Origin: VXNE01 sp965261535
Lineage (GTDB): Bacteria; Pseudomonadota; Gammaproteobacteria; Pseudomonadales; Azotimanducaceae
Direction of reading: 5' to 3'
Length of the DNA stretch: 64,000 bases
Assembly (NCBI GenBank): GCA_965261535.1
Contig: OZ253469.1
Span: forward strand, 3,410,001-3,474,000
Part shown: positions 1 to 8,710 of the stretch, piece by piece
Layout of the letters: the number at the start of each line of letters is the position of its first letter
Position numbering within the stretch: position 1 is the first letter of the stretch
The notes under the pieces: model-generated
The model's input: the letters and a program-made list of their open reading frames with translations, nothing else
What the model was told of the DNA's origin: nothing
The model's database searches: none
Program-made: the position numbers and the translations under genes

Positions 1-192
1 GGCCGGGTCATGGCTGCGCTGCCCCAATTCGAGCCGGGAGTATTGACCGGCGTCTTCCGCCGTTCCACGGGCGCCACGCCATTCTCCCGATTCGGCTCGA
101 TCCTCGTCGTAGCACCCTTGATGCTGTTCCTCGTCGTCGTCATCGGTGGTAGGGTTGCAGCCCGATTTTCCAGTACCCGCAACGCACCGTGA
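1..192 (+). CDS. lnt: apolipoprotein N-acyltransferase, C-terminal end (partial)
   Basis: The window opens inside this gene; only the last 63 codons are present. The peptide contains ALPQFEPGVLTG followed by a hydrophobic helix, which matches the usual C-terminus of Lnt, where a short periplasmic segment (R-LPQ-EPGVL) precedes the last membrane helix. Lnt adds the third acyl chain to lipoproteins in the inner membrane. Its TGA stop overlaps the GTG start of leuS (GTGA), so it is the first visible gene of a coupled lnt-leuS-lptE-holA operon. The assignment rests on a short segment plus context. Confidence 0.7.
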   Translation, partial: GRVMAALPQFEPGVLTGVFRRSTGATPFSRFGSILVVAPLMLFLVVVIGGRVAARFSSTRNAP

Positions 193-2639
193 CCGTCGAA
201 AAGGACCGCTACGACCACCGAGCCGTCGAGCGCAAATGGCAGCAGGAATGGGAACGTCGCGGCGTGAATCTGTTCACCGAAGACGATCTGCGCAACGCCA
301 GCGAACCCTACTACAACCTGATGATGTTTCCCTATCCTTCGGCGGAGGGGCTACACATCGGCAACATCTTTGCCTACACCGGCGCGGACGTGAACGGCCG
401 TTATTGGCGGCTGCGCGGCAAGGACGTGTTCGAACCCATCGGATTCGACGCATTCGGCATCCATTCGGAGAACTACGCGCTCAAGATCGGCGCCAATCCG
501 AACGATCTCGTTCCGCAGAATGTCGCCAATTTCACGCAGATCCTGCGGCAATTCGGCGGCATGTACGACTGGAATCACGAGGTCAACACCACCGGGGTCG
601 ACTACTACAAGTGGACGCAGTGGGTGTTTCTGAAACTCTTCCATGGCGGCTTGGTGGAACGCCGCGAGGCGCCGGCGAACTGGTGTCCGTCCTGCAAGAC
701 CGTTCTCGCCAATGAACAGGTGATCGAGGGTTTGTGCGAGCGCTGCGATTCGCCGGTCGAGCAACGCCGTCTGCCGCAGTGGTTCTTCAAGATCACGCGC
801 TACGCCCAGCGATTGCTCGACAACATCGAAGGGCTGGACTGGTCGGAAGTCACGAAGAAGGCGCAGACCAACTGGATCGGGCGCAGCGAGGGCGCGCGCA
901 TCGACTTCCGCGTGGCGGAGCACGACGCGGTGATCAGTGTCTTCACGACGCGTCCCGACACCTTGTTCGGCGCGACATACATGGTGTTGGCGCCGGAGCA
1001 TCCACTGGTAGATCCGCTAACCGCGCCGGACAGGTCGGCGGACGTGGAGGAATACAAGGCGCGGGTCGCTGCCCGCGACCTGGTCGAGCGGCAGAAGGTC
1101 GACAAGGAAAAGACCGGCGTCTTTCTCGGCAGCTACGCCATCAATCCGGCGACGGATGCGCGCATCCCGATCTGGATTGCCGACTACGTGCTGATGGAAT
1201 ACGGCGCCGGCGCGATCATGGCCGTTCCGGGACACGATACGCGAGATTTCGAGTTCGCCGAGACTTTCGGCTTGCCCATCGTGCGCGTGATCGCGCCGGC
1301 CGAAGCGCCCGCCGTTGAGGACCCCTCGGTGCCTTTGACCGAGGCCTATGTCGGTGACGGCGTCATGGTCAACTCAGGTCCTTTCGACGGGTTGTCCATG
1401 GCGGAAGGCAAGCGGGCCGTCGTCGATTGGCTCGCCCGCGAAAAGGGGGCGGCGCATACGCATGTGAACTATCGTCTGCACGACTGGTGCGTGTCGCGCC
1501 AGCGATACTGGGGTCCGCCGATCCCGATCATCCACTGCGCGGCGTGCGGCGCGGTGCCCGTCCCGGAAGCGGACCTGCCGGTGGAACTGCCGTACCTGAA
1601 GGACTTCAAGCCGGACGACTCCGGGGTCAGTCCGCTGCGCCGGGCGACCCACTGGTTCGAGACGACGTGCCCGCGCTGCGGGTCGCCCGCGCATCGAGAC
1701 ACCGATGTCACGGACAACTTCCTTTGTAGCGGCTGGTATTTCCTGCGCTATCCGAGCGCGCGCCGGGACGATCTGGCGCTGGATCCGGAACTGACCAGGA
1801 AGTGGCTGCCCGTGGACAGCTACATCGGCGGAAACGAGCATGCCGTGCTGCATCTCATGTATGCGCGTTTCCTCACCATGGCCCTGCGCGATGTGGGCGT
1901 GCTCGACTTCGACGAGCCGTTCACCCGGTTCCGCGCCCACGGCCTGGTCATGAGCGAAGGCCGCAAGATGTCGAAGAGCCGGGGCAGCGTGGTGCTGCCG
2001 GACGACATCATCGATCGTTTCGGCGCGGACACCATGCGCCTCTACCTGCTGTTCCTCGGTCCCTACGAACAAGGCGGCGATTGGCAGTCGACGGGCTTGC
2101 AGGGTCCGCGCGGCTTTCTCAACCGGCTTTGGCAGAGCGTCCTCGACAGCGAGGAAGGCCCGCCGGACAGGGAAGTGGAGCGCGCGCTGCACAACACCAT
2201 CAAGCAGGTCACGGAACAGACGCCGGCGCTGCAATTCAATACGGCCATCGCCGCGATGATGGGCTACCTGAACGCGGTACGCGCGGGCGGGCGGACGCCG
2301 CGACGAAGCGAGTTGGAACCCTTGCTGCTGCTGCTGGCACCGTACGCGCCGCACATCGCCGAAGAGCTTTGCGCCCGCATGGGCCATGCCGGCGGGATCT
2401 TCGGCAATGCCGTCTGGCCGGACTACGACCCGAGCAAGCTCGTCGGCGAAGCCGTGGAGATAGCGGTGCAGGTCAACGGGAGACTGCGCGGACGTATTGA
2501 AATGCCGCCAGACGCTACCCGGGACGCCGTGCTCAAGGCGGCACGGGCGAACGAAAACGTCGCTCGGCATTTGACCGCCGGGAGTGTGCGCAAGGTGATA
2601 TTCGTTCCCGGCAAACTGCTCAACCTGGTCGTAGGGTGA
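189..2639 (+). CDS. leuS: leucyl-tRNA synthetase, non-canonical type
   Basis: Charges tRNA-Leu with leucine in the cytoplasm. The 816-residue protein has the class I signatures: the HIGH-equivalent HIGN (about residues 56-59) after FPYPSAEGL, the KMSKS loop (about 593-597), a Cys-rich zinc motif near residue 160, and a CP1 editing domain with TTRPDTLFGATY and a later GHDTRDFEF. The start is GTG, overlapping the lnt stop. After HIGN the sequence reads FDAFGIHSENYALK, where gammaproteobacterial LeuRS normally has WDAFGLPAE. I associate this form with Chloroflexota-like and related lineages. The protein is also shorter than E. coli LeuRS (860 aa). It sits in its normal operon place, so replacement in situ by a foreign allele is likely. 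Confidence 0.95.
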   Translation: MTVEKDRYDHRAVERKWQQEWERRGVNLFTEDDLRNASEPYYNLMMFPYPSAEGLHIGNIFAYTGADVNGRYWRLRGKDVFEPIGFDAFGIHSENYALKIGANPNDLVPQNVANFTQILRQFGGMYDWNHEVNTTGVDYYKWTQWVFLKLFHGGLVERREAPANWCPSCKTVLANEQVIEGLCERCDSPVEQRRLPQWFFKITRYAQRLLDNIEGLDWSEVTKKAQTNWIGRSEGARIDFRVAEHDAVISVFTTRPDTLFGATYMVLAPEHPLVDPLTAPDRSADVEEYKARVAARDLVERQKVDKEKTGVFLGSYAINPATDARIPIWIADYVLMEYGAGAIMAVPGHDTRDFEFAETFGLPIVRVIAPAEAPAVEDPSVPLTEAYVGDGVMVNSGPFDGLSMAEGKRAVVDWLAREKGAAHTHVNYRLHDWCVSRQRYWGPPIPIIHCAACGAVPVPEADLPVELPYLKDFKPDDSGVSPLRRATHWFETTCPRCGSPAHRDTDVTDNFLCSGWYFLRYPSARRDDLALDPELTRKWLPVDSYIGGNEHAVLHLMYARFLTMALRDVGVLDFDEPFTRFRAHGLVMSEGRKMSKSRGSVVLPDDIIDRFGADTMRLYLLFLGPYEQGGDWQSTGLQGPRGFLNRLWQSVLDSEEGPPDREVERALHNTIKQVTEQTPALQFNTAIAAMMGYLNAVRAGGRTPRRSELEPLLLLLAPYAPHIAEELCARMGHAGGIFGNAVWPDYDPSKLVGEAVEIAVQVNGRLRGRIEMPPDATRDAVLKAARANENVARHLTAGSVRKVIFVPGKLLNLVVG

Positions 2640-3151
2640 AGCGCCCGATGGGCTTGCATGCGCGGGGAGTTGCTCTACTGCTGGTCGCGGCATTCGGTGT
2701 TGGCTGTGGCTTCCAACTGCGTTCCTGGGATCTCACTTCCGCATTCGAGAGTGCGCACATCGACGCGGACGCCAGCGTCACCATCGATGACGAGTTGCGC
2801 CGGGCGCTTGCACAGGCTGGGCTTGTGCTCGTTGATGAGCAGTCGGGGGCGGGCGCGGTCATCCGGCTGTCCGAGCAGCGAGAACTGCGCCGGGGCGTTT
2901 CCACTACCCGCGGCGCCAGGACGGCGGAATACGAGATGACGTTGAGCCTCGTCTTCGCCGCACAGGACGGGGAGGGCAACGAACTGGTCGGTCAGCGCAG
3001 GATACGCGCCGAACGGACGTTTCGCCTGGATCAGAGCAACCCGGCCGCGACCCGCGAGGAGCAGTCGCTGATAACACTGGAACTGGTAAACGAGCTGGTG
3101 CAACAGATCATACTCAGCTTAAGCGCGACCGCGCGTGCAGATCAGAAGTAG
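2636..3151 (+). CDS. lptE: LPS-assembly lipoprotein LptE
   Basis: Outer-membrane lipoprotein that plugs and assists the LptD barrel during lipopolysaccharide insertion. The 171-aa product begins with a basic, hydrophobic signal peptide ending in a lipobox (GVGC), followed by GFQLR, the typical start of mature LptE. The GTG start overlaps the leuS stop by four bases. The position between leuS and holA is the standard gammaproteobacterial arrangement and supports the call as much as the weakly conserved sequence does. Confidence 0.9.
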   Translation: MKRPMGLHARGVALLLVAAFGVGCGFQLRSWDLTSAFESAHIDADASVTIDDELRRALAQAGLVLVDEQSGAGAVIRLSEQRELRRGVSTTRGARTAEYEMTLSLVFAAQDGEGNELVGQRRIRAERTFRLDQSNPAATREEQSLITLELVNELVQQIILSLSATARADQK

Positions 3152-4157
3152 AGACCTCGAACGCAACCTGGCAGGCGGATTGAAGCCCGTCTACCTGGTG
3201 TCCGGCGACGAAACGTTGCTGGTGGAGGAAGCGTGCGCCGCCATCGTGCAGGCCGCGACGGCGCGCGGGTTCACCGAGCGAAAGGTGATCGACGAGGGCA
3301 ACGCGCCGGACTGGGAGGGGGTCCTGGCGGAAGCTGCCAACCGGTCTCTCTTCGCCGAGCGCCGCGTACTCGACCTGCGAGTGCCGCCCAGAAGTTTCGA
3401 CCGCAAGGCGTCGGATGTGCTGCGGCGTTATCTGGCAAACCCGTTCGACGATGTCCTGCTGCTCATTCGGACCGGGAGACTGGAAGCGCGTCAACGTTCC
3501 GGGGCATGGTTCAAGGCGATCGATGCCGCCGGCATAGTGCTGCTGGTCTGGCCGCTGGCCGCCCGAGAGTTGCCGGGCTGGCTTGCGGGGCGTTGTCGAA
3601 CCGTCGGCATCGAACTGACGCGGGACGCGATCGCATTGCTGGCGGACCGGGTGGAGGGAAACCTGCTGGCCGCGGCGCAGGAAATAGAGAAGCTGAAGCT
3701 TGCCGGCGTGAAATCACCGGTGGATGCCGAGACCCTGCGGGCCGCGGTGGAAGACGCATCCCACTTCAACACCTTCGAACTCATCGACGCCGCCTTCGAC
3801 GGCAGCCCGCAGCGCGTGCGCAAGATGGCGCGCGTATTGCGTCAGGAGGGCGCGCCGGTATTCATGGTCCTGGGCGCGGTCAACGCCCAGCTCCGAAACG
3901 CCCTGCGTCTCGCCTCCGGCGTGCGCGTCTACCTGCCGCCGCAGCGCGCTCGCTCGCTCAAACGGCTTGGTGATCGTCTCGGCATCGCTGGCCTGGAACA
4001 TTCGCTGTCCGAATGCGCGTTGCTGGACATGCAGGCCAAGGGCGCCCTGCGCGGCGACGCCTGGCAGTCGCTGGAACGCCTGCTTGTGGCTCTGGCGGGT
4101 CGCCGCACCCGCACATTGGCGGGGGAAGCCGAGTATTTGCGCTATCCGCTGCGTTGA
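3135..4157 (+). CDS. holA: DNA polymerase III subunit delta
   Basis: Clamp-loader subunit that opens the beta sliding clamp. The 340-aa length fits the family. The N-terminus (LKPVYLVSGDETLLVEEA) is typical of HolA, and the rest shows the delta pattern: an AAA+-like fold without a Walker A motif, then a helical C-terminal collar domain. The GTG start lies 17 bp inside lptE. This is the last gene of the lnt-leuS-lptE-holA operon. Confidence 0.93.
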   Translation: MQIRSRDLERNLAGGLKPVYLVSGDETLLVEEACAAIVQAATARGFTERKVIDEGNAPDWEGVLAEAANRSLFAERRVLDLRVPPRSFDRKASDVLRRYLANPFDDVLLLIRTGRLEARQRSGAWFKAIDAAGIVLLVWPLAARELPGWLAGRCRTVGIELTRDAIALLADRVEGNLLAAAQEIEKLKLAGVKSPVDAETLRAAVEDASHFNTFELIDAAFDGSPQRVRKMARVLRQEGAPVFMVLGAVNAQLRNALRLASGVRVYLPPQRARSLKRLGDRLGIAGLEHSLSECALLDMQAKGALRGDAWQSLERLLVALAGRRTRTLAGEAEYLRYPLR

Positions 4158-4226
4158 CGAAAGGGCCACATCGACCAAAGATGTGTTCCGGCGGTTCACA
4201 ATTGCTGCCGTGTCCGAGATCATATC

Positions 4227-5612
4227 GTGCTGGAGCCCATCATCCCGATGACGAACGCTGGGGGAGCGCACATATTGGAACAGGGAATAACCCCGTCTGA
4301 AGGCGACTCGGGCACGAGTTCGGGTTTTCGTCCCCCACGTCGAAGACGAAAGACACTGTTGTGGATAGCCATCGTCGTGATTGGCGTCGTCGTGTTTCTC
4401 GTCTACCTGATGGCGCGCGGCCCGGATACGGAGCGCGTCGCGAACAAGCTGGTCGAAAGCACCTTGGCGGCATTGCCGGCCGGTGCGTTGTCGGCCACCG
4501 ATATAGGGAAGGGTGCCCAAGGACTGCAGCGCGCGTTGAATATTCACGCGACGAGCGATGCGGCAATCGAAGCACAGGGTCTCTTGATGCGGCGCGTCGC
4601 CGAGCAGGTTGAAACCGACATCGTGCAGGGCGAGTTGGATCGGGCGGACGAGGCGCTGACCGAAGCGTCAGTCCATTGGACCGGGGAAGACGATTTCGCG
4701 GACGATGATCGGCTGCGCAAGGGGCTTCAGGATGCCTTGGAACAGCGGGCCCTGATGAACGAGGTTACGGAGCTCGTCGTCGCTGCGGAAGAGCGACTGA
4801 CCCCCGACCCGGAAGGTGGTGAAGCGATAAGGGAGGCGCTCGATTTGCTCCGCCGCTCGCTGGACCTCGACCCCGAAAATGCGCGCGCGCAGTCAATCCG
4901 TGACGGCATCCGAAGGGATGTCAAAACGGCGACCCGAAAGGCGTTGGATGCGCGGGAGCCGCAGCGAGCGAGCCGTCTCCTCGATGCTGTCGAGGGCGAG
5001 TGGGGCGGCGATTCCGAACTGGCCCGGTTGCGCGGCGAGGTCCAGCGCCAAGTCGAAGAACTCGACAGGGCGTTGGAGACTCGAAGGTTGCTGCACCTGG
5101 CGGAGCGGCGCCGGCGTGCAGACATGCTGACTACGCCCGCAAGTGACAGCGCAGCCGGCTATTTCCGCCGCGTTCTCGCGCTGGATGCGGACAACGCGGC
5201 GGCAAAGGAAGGGATTGGGCGGATAGGCGACCGCTACGTCGTCCTGATCAGCAAGGCGGTTGAGACTGGCGTCTACGACAGGGCGCGGCGAATGCTCGGG
5301 AGCTTTGAGGCGCTATCGCCGGAGCATCCGCAAATCGCGCCTCTTCGCGCTCGGATCGAAACCGGGGAGCGTGTCGCTGCTGCGGCAGGCAGCGGCAAGC
5401 CGAGTGCCGAAGCGGCCGAGCCGACGGCACAGGTTGCAGCCCGACAGGAAGCACCAACCGAGATCCCGACGGACGACGAAGGACGATTGTGGTACGAAGT
5501 CAAGGACAGTTGCGTCGAAACCGACATCAGGCGCTACATGGAATCCTATCCCGCTGGCCGGTACATCGACGAAGCGTGGCGCAAGATATCATCGTGCCTG
5601 GAGACCAGGTAA
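4227..5612 (+). CDS. membrane-anchored helical repeat protein of unknown function
   Basis: A 461-aa protein with a cytoplasmic N-terminus, a basic stretch (RRRRK) and one membrane helix at about residues 44-65, then a long Ala/Glu/Arg-rich soluble part rich in helices and resembling TPR-type repeats (for example LRRSLDLDPENARAQS and FRRVLALDADNAAAKEG). The last ~45 residues contain two Cys in a conserved-looking block (KDSCVETD and SSCLETR). The start may be GTG 4227 or ATG 4248. It converges on the minus-strand channel/vWA/lipoprotein operon, ending 36 bp from it. A periplasmic scaffold role for that operon is conceivable but only inferred from position. Confidence 0.65.
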   Translation: MLEPIIPMTNAGGAHILEQGITPSEGDSGTSSGFRPPRRRRKTLLWIAIVVIGVVVFLVYLMARGPDTERVANKLVESTLAALPAGALSATDIGKGAQGLQRALNIHATSDAAIEAQGLLMRRVAEQVETDIVQGELDRADEALTEASVHWTGEDDFADDDRLRKGLQDALEQRALMNEVTELVVAAEERLTPDPEGGEAIREALDLLRRSLDLDPENARAQSIRDGIRRDVKTATRKALDAREPQRASRLLDAVEGEWGGDSELARLRGEVQRQVEELDRALETRRLLHLAERRRRADMLTTPASDSAAGYFRRVLALDADNAAAKEGIGRIGDRYVVLISKAVETGVYDRARRMLGSFEALSPEHPQIAPLRARIETGERVAAAAGSGKPSAEAAEPTAQVAARQEAPTEIPTDDEGRLWYEVKDSCVETDIRRYMESYPAGRYIDEAWRKISSCLETR

Positions 5613-5648
5613 TCGACGCCTACATGGACGGCGGATAAGCGCCCCTTG

Positions 5649-7595
5649 TCAATACAGAATTACGTTCCGCAGTTCCTCGGGTACCCGACGCACGAGCGCC
5701 GATGCCTGGGTTTCATCGACCGCTAGCTGAACGAGTCCGGGCAGGCCGTCGTGACCTGCTCTCCCCGTATAGCCGATATTTCCCTCGTTGCCATAGGCGC
5801 CGACTTCGGGTGGAGGAAGGTCCTTCAGTTTTTTGGCCATGTCGCTATCCGCCGTCCAACTGTCGATCGATCCAGGGATTCCGGGTTGCCCGGCAACGCC
5901 TTCATTCCCTCCTGGGCCGCCGGTACCCCCCTGGCTATCCAGGACGAAAACCTTTTCCAATTCATGTGTCGTCAGAATCAGGTTGATGGCGCCGCCGTTG
6001 CCGCCGTCACCGCCGTCGCCGCCGCCCCCGGCATTGCCGCCGTCACCGCCATCGCCCGAATAGTAGCCACCGCCACCGTTGCCGCCGTCGCCGCCGATGC
6101 CGCCGACACCGCCGGGTCCGCCAGTGCCGCCTCGGGTAACGACAGTAACCGGGGGCGCATCGATGGAACGGATGTAGTACTCCGGCAGCATGCCCGGCGC
6201 GCGCACCTCGAACAGCACGAGCCTTTCCTTCGCATCGATGGTGCGAACTTCTCTGGCGATGACGCGTAGATTCGGGCCGGGAGATCCTCGCGCTCCGTTC
6301 TGTCCCGACGTGCCGTGGCCGCCCGCCCGTCCGTCGCCGGCCCGGCCGAGCACACGACCGCTGTCATTTCCTTGGGACCCCTGCTGTCCATCCCGGCCTT
6401 CTCTGCCGGAATGCCCTCCCGCACCCGTGTAGTCGAGTTCGTCTTTCTCCATCATCGGCACGATGCTGAGGAAGTCCGGAGAATAGGTCTTTTCGACCAC
6501 AAGCCTGGGGTCCTCCGCGTAGGTCACGATGACTCGGTACGTCTTGCCCAGCATGCCGCGCGCGTCGGAACTGAACCGAACGTCCGAAGTCGCATGGCCG
6601 TAGTCGGCGTTCTCGACCTGGACATTGAGGCGGGACCGAGGGAGCGGAAATTCGTTCGTCGAATGCGATCCTTTCCCTTCCATGACGAGGTTCCAGGACC
6701 GGCCAGCCGTATCCGTGACTTTCACTTCGAGCGTCTTGACGGCTCCCGGACTGATCAGGTTCTCCGAGGCCAGCTTGCCGACGATATCGAGACCGGCCAC
6801 CATTTCCGGTTCCGGCCCTTGGGAAATCGTGGGATCGTAGTTGAACGCGAGGGATTTGCGTTGGCCGTTTTCGCCGCCGTAGGCGACATCTACTGTATAG
6901 ATTTCGCCGACCGCGAGGCTGACTTCCGCTATCAACCCGTTCTCGTTCAAGTCGCTCGGATGAAAGCCGGTCAACGTCTTGTCGAGTCGATTGCCCGGAA
7001 TGGGGTAATCGCCGTTGGTCGACTCGAATGTGCGTCCACGCACATCGTTCGCTTCTGCGTGCAACTCGTACTCCTCGCCCGGAATCAATGACATTCCCTC
7101 CGGGATTTCGTACATGGCACCATCCTTGCGCCACATGAGACTGACATCGAACTCGGTCACATCCTCCGGATCGGGACCGTCGATGCGCGCAAAATCGGCC
7201 TTGAATCGCTGCACGGACCGGGCGCCGTCGGGGTGTACGATGGCGACTTCGTAGCCGTCTGCCGGCACTTGGCTCCGATCATCGCTGAAAGTCACTTCCT
7301 GCGTGGCGGCATCGTAGGTTCCGCCCTTGACCTCTACCGTAACTTCCTGTCCGCTCTCGGGTTCCCTGGATTCGCCTTGTTGATCCGACAAGGTGATGCG
7401 ATCAATCTTGAGCTTCGAGCCGGGACGCACCAGCGAGTTTGGGGGCATCGGCTCGCTTTCGGGCGAGAGCATGATGAATTGCACCGCCGTCACAGGACTC
7501 GACGACGTGCAACCGGGCGCGCCCAGCATCAGCACGAGCGCGGCAAGGATGCAAAGATTTCCGACGATGAGGGAATCTTTATTTCTATTAATCAT
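5649..7595 (-). CDS. large glycine-rich (collagen-like) lipoprotein
   Basis: A 648-aa protein starting with a signal peptide and lipobox (LGAPGC, Cys29), so it is probably a surface or periplasmic lipoprotein. Residues ~30-390 look like beta-rich domains of unknown family. From about 395 on there are three glycine-rich blocks with GXX and GGXGG repeats (for example GREGRDGQQG, GGTGGPGGVGG, GDGGDGGNAGGGG), separated by ordinary beta segments. There is a good ribosome site (AAGGTG) before the ATG, in an AT-rich leader unlike its surroundings. It is the last gene of the MotA-like/vWA operon. Function unknown; a fibrous or adhesive component is plausible. Confidence 0.75.
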   Translation of the reverse strand: MINRNKDSLIVGNLCILAALVLMLGAPGCTSSSPVTAVQFIMLSPESEPMPPNSLVRPGSKLKIDRITLSDQQGESREPESGQEVTVEVKGGTYDAATQEVTFSDDRSQVPADGYEVAIVHPDGARSVQRFKADFARIDGPDPEDVTEFDVSLMWRKDGAMYEIPEGMSLIPGEEYELHAEANDVRGRTFESTNGDYPIPGNRLDKTLTGFHPSDLNENGLIAEVSLAVGEIYTVDVAYGGENGQRKSLAFNYDPTISQGPEPEMVAGLDIVGKLASENLISPGAVKTLEVKVTDTAGRSWNLVMEGKGSHSTNEFPLPRSRLNVQVENADYGHATSDVRFSSDARGMLGKTYRVIVTYAEDPRLVVEKTYSPDFLSIVPMMEKDELDYTGAGGHSGREGRDGQQGSQGNDSGRVLGRAGDGRAGGHGTSGQNGARGSPGPNLRVIAREVRTIDAKERLVLFEVRAPGMLPEYYIRSIDAPPVTVVTRGGTGGPGGVGGIGGDGGNGGGGYYSGDGGDGGNAGGGGDGGDGGNGGAINLILTTHELEKVFVLDSQGGTGGPGGNEGVAGQPGIPGSIDSWTADSDMAKKLKDLPPPEVGAYGNEGNIGYTGRAGHDGLPGLVQLAVDETQASALVRRVPEELRNVILY

Positions 7596-7675
7596 ATACT
7601 TATATTCACCTTACAGATCATGAATGCCCGGACACTATTCTACAACGTGCTCCGGCGACAACTGCGTGGTCGTTG

Positions 7676-8710
7676 TCACAAGATACCCATCAAGACGTTG
7701 GCCAGTATGGAACCCCGGTCTGGAACAAATTCACCCCCGCCCGCTTCGGCAAGCAGCGCCAGGTACTTTTCCGAGTCGGGATTCTGGCGCACATGGACCG
7801 TCGATATGCGCTGACCCTCGACGCTCGCAAACGACCGGGCGATCTGCAACGTCTTCGCCTGTTCGTCCTCGTAGGCGTACGCATCCGTGATGACGATGAT
7901 GATGCGGTGGCGTACATGTTGCCTGAAGGAGGTATTGACGGCGGCGTTGAGCGCGATCAGGACGGCCTCGGGGATGTCGTCGTTCGGCCCCTTTGCGTCC
8001 GTAGTCGATATGGAGCGAAGGAAGCGGTTGATATCGCGAATGGCGTCCTCGTCGTTCGTCAGGCCCCGCAACGGGAAGTTCCGCCCCGGAGGTCGTTGCA
8101 ACCTGTCGTTGAAAGTCACGACGCCGATGCCCACAGACGGCATCATGCGTTCCAGCACCCCGACCAGGATGTGCAACTCCCGCTTGAGGGACTCGATTTC
8201 CGCGCGCATGCTGCTGGTGGTATCGATCACGAACACGAGGTCCGTCTCGGGCAGCAGCGAAGTCTGCGGTGTCGGCTCGGGACACGCCTGTTGTGGAGCC
8301 GGTGGCGCTGGCGTCGGCGTGGGCGCAGGTTCGGGTTCCGCGGGCTCTGGGCAGACCGGGCAGACCGGGCACTCGGGTTTCTCCGGACATACAACCGGCT
8401 CGACGGTTGGACAGGGCGGAGTTTCGGGGCAAGCCGGTTGTTCCACCTGGGGACAGACGGGGCACGCGGGCACTTCAGGACACGCCACGGGCGGCGGACA
8501 ATCTGGACACTCGGGCGTTTCGGGACAGGGTTTCGGCTCCGGACAAGGCACGGGCGCTGCTTCCGGCGTGTCGGGTTGTACCTGTTTCGGCGTCGCCGCG
8601 AACAACACCATGAATATCACGGCGATCAGGATGAATGCCCCCATGCCGGAGGCGAAGAGATCGATGGCGGCAGTGCCGATCTGCTCTCGCTCTGTGGCGG
8701 AACGCTTCAC
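7676..8710 (-). CDS. MotB/ExbD-like anchor with Cys-Pro spacer and vWA domain
   Basis: A 344-aa inner-membrane protein. Residues ~15-38 form a single helix beginning AIDLFASGMGAF; this places an Asp (D17) at the start of the helix in the way MotB-type stators do (D-x-x-x-x-x-M-x-A-F). Residues ~50-145 are a proline-rich spacer with 14 Cys, each followed by Pro (CPEP, CPET, CPVC). Residues ~155-340 are a von Willebrand A domain with a MIDAS-like DTTSSM (163-168) and a later VITDAY. The GTG start overlaps the stop of the channel gene upstream (GTGA). Ordinary MotB, ExbD and ZorB do not carry a vWA domain here. Possible role: an ion-driven motor or gate acting on a periplasmic ligand. Confidence 0.75.
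   Translation of the reverse strand: MKRSATEREQIGTAAIDLFASGMGAFILIAVIFMVLFAATPKQVQPDTPEAAPVPCPEPKPCPETPECPDCPPPVACPEVPACPVCPQVEQPACPETPPCPTVEPVVCPEKPECPVCPVCPEPAEPEPAPTPTPAPPAPQQACPEPTPQTSLLPETDLVFVIDTTSSMRAEIESLKRELHILVGVLERMMPSVGIGVVTFNDRLQRPPGRNFPLRGLTNDEDAIRDINRFLRSISTTDAKGPNDDIPEAVLIALNAAVNTSFRQHVRHRIIIVITDAYAYEDEQAKTLQIARSFASVEGQRISTVHVRQNPDSEKYLALLAEAGGGEFVPDRGSILANVLMGIL

Noticed and set aside
1374..2693. Long antisense frame (439 codons) across leuS
   Set aside because: It is a shadow of leuS codon usage in high-GC DNA; it has no domain and His/Arg/Pro-rich composition.
5978..6424. Frames on both strands over the glycine-rich region
   Set aside because: They are by-products of the repetitive GGX codons of the lipoprotein gene.
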